Assembly (NCBI GenBank): GCA_028554795.2
Contig: CM068828.1
Span: 18,364,436 to 18,428,435 of the forward strand
Source: Sinohyriopsis cumingii
Taxonomy: Eukaryota; Mollusca; Bivalvia; Unionida; Unionidae
DNA: 64,000 bases
Direction: 5' to 3'
Of this stretch, positions 63,491 through 64,000 are shown piece by piece. The notes under the pieces were generated by a model. The model ran no database searches and was not told the DNA's origin. It worked only from the letters and a program-made list of their open reading frames with translations. The number at the start of each line of letters is the position of its first letter. Within the stretch, counting starts at the first letter, position 1. A program made the position numbers and the translations under genes.

Positions 63491-63582
63491 ATTATTATAT
63501 ATTTTTATATTTTTAAATGCATGAGAAGTCCCTTGGACGAGAAATGCAAAGCATTTCCAGAGAAACTCTTCGTTTTTTTTTC

Positions 63583-64000
63583 TTATACTGAGTTATCGTT
63601 GTTGTCAATGATATAACAGAATGAAATCTTCTGTTTGAGCTTCTTTGAAAATGCTGTTTTGTAGATCCCGGTTGCGACATGCTGTACAACAGGTGAACAA
63701 ATACCGAAATACCTACTGGCGGCGTTTATTGACTGGAATACAATTTCTTCACCTGCGTTTATAGATTTAATAGCTCTTCTTGCAACTGTTTTACAACGCC
63801 CTGTGTTACCCAGTAGGCAGTTCTTGCTCTGAGTGACCACGCGAAGATTGTTTATAGAGTTATCAAGTATGTTACCGTTAATGTGATCAATGACAAAACC
63901 CTTAGGGATCACTCCATTAAAAACCTCATAGACGAAACGATGACATAAATACCTCTTTGAGCACGTGGCAGTAAATCTTAAATAACCAGCATTATCAACT
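63583..64000 (-). CDS. Phage-type HNH endonuclease, 5' end outside the window
   Basis: The frame is open to the window edge. KGFVIDHINGNILDNSINNL is the HNH core (His-Asn-His type, as in homing endonucleases), preceded by YLCHRFVYEVFNG and followed by a NUMOD1-like helical DNA-binding repeat (FQSINAASRYFG). Such free-standing nucleases are common in phages and giant viruses and may be selfish. At least 139 residues are visible, with the N-terminus missing. Confidence 0.82.
   Translation of the reverse strand, partial: VDNAGYLRFTATCSKRYLCHRFVYEVFNGVIPKGFVIDHINGNILDNSINNLRVVTQSKNCLLGNTGRCKTVARRAIKSINAGEEIVFQSINAASRYFGICSPVVQHVATGIYKTAFSKKLKQKISFCYIIDNNDNSV

Larger units (their letters stand above)
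51382..64000. mobile_element. Element B: second, distinct Polinton-like element (runs off window)
   Basis: Gene content is that of a Polinton/adintovirus-like lineage known to me mainly from cnidarians and arthropods: ATPase, zinc-ribbon/PLA2, rve integrase, SF1 helicase-HNH, double-jelly-roll capsid protein, adenain-like protease, fibre and minor capsid. It is not related in sequence to element A. The left 3 kb is broken and rearranged, whereas the structural module is intact. No DNA polymerase is in the visible part, and the right end lies outside the window. Confidence 0.85.

Overview
The window looks like nuclear DNA of a marine invertebrate, most likely a mollusc. This is inferred from AT-rich intergenic DNA, two tRNA-headed SINE families of molluscan style, a decayed LINE, hAT-like MITEs and a host IAP-type RING gene with canonical introns. 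Two unrelated endogenous DNA viruses or virus-like transposons of the Polinton/Maverick class sit in it.

Region 1 (1-3854) is host flank. Region 2 (3855-22823) is element A, a complete 18,969-bp Polinton. It has 313-bp terminal inverted repeats (TIRs) that start with AG, and a perfect 6-bp target duplication, TACGAT, on both sides. It carries a full morphogenesis set: adenain-like protease, double-jelly-roll major capsid protein, minor capsid protein, pVI-like protein and FtsK/HerA-type packaging ATPase. It also carries an rve integrase with chromodomain, protein-primed family-B DNA polymerase, a BIR-domain protein, a basic SPKK-rich protein and several small accessory genes. Most genes lie on the minus strand, tightly packed, with TATA boxes about 30-60 nt upstream of the start codons. 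Integrase, polymerase, capsid and other genes carry frameshifts or stops, so the copy is probably dead. Its most striking feature is that four accessory genes (three in a tandem family at the left end, one at the right end) each end in a histone-mRNA-type 3' stem-loop. Each stem-loop is followed, after exactly 14 nt, by a purine-rich U7-type downstream element. A chain of eight hairpins lies beside the right TIR.

Region 3 (22830-51380) is host DNA: a LINE relic, SINEs, MITEs, microsatellites, a diverged 2.2-kb segmental duplication with decaying exons, and the last two coding exons of an IAP-like RING E3 gene on the minus strand.

Region 4 (about 51380-64000, cut by the window end) is element B, a second and quite different Polinton-like lineage. 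Its left part (51.6-54.6 kb) has broken copies of the ATPase, a zinc-ribbon/phospholipase A2 protein, an integrase and a helicase-HNH gene. A second copy of the ATPase 3' end at 54.87-54.96 kb then starts an intact structural module of eight plus-strand ORFs: scaffold-like protein, pVI-like protein, major capsid protein, a basic hydrophobic protein, protease, tail-fibre-like protein, membrane protein and minor capsid protein. Beyond it are small ORFs and a phage-type HNH endonuclease. Element B differs from A in regulation: start codons sit in an A/T box ending in AATAATG, and two divergent genes have start codons only 13 bp apart. It is also seeded with short palindromes whose arms vary in a compensatory way, some inside coding sequence.
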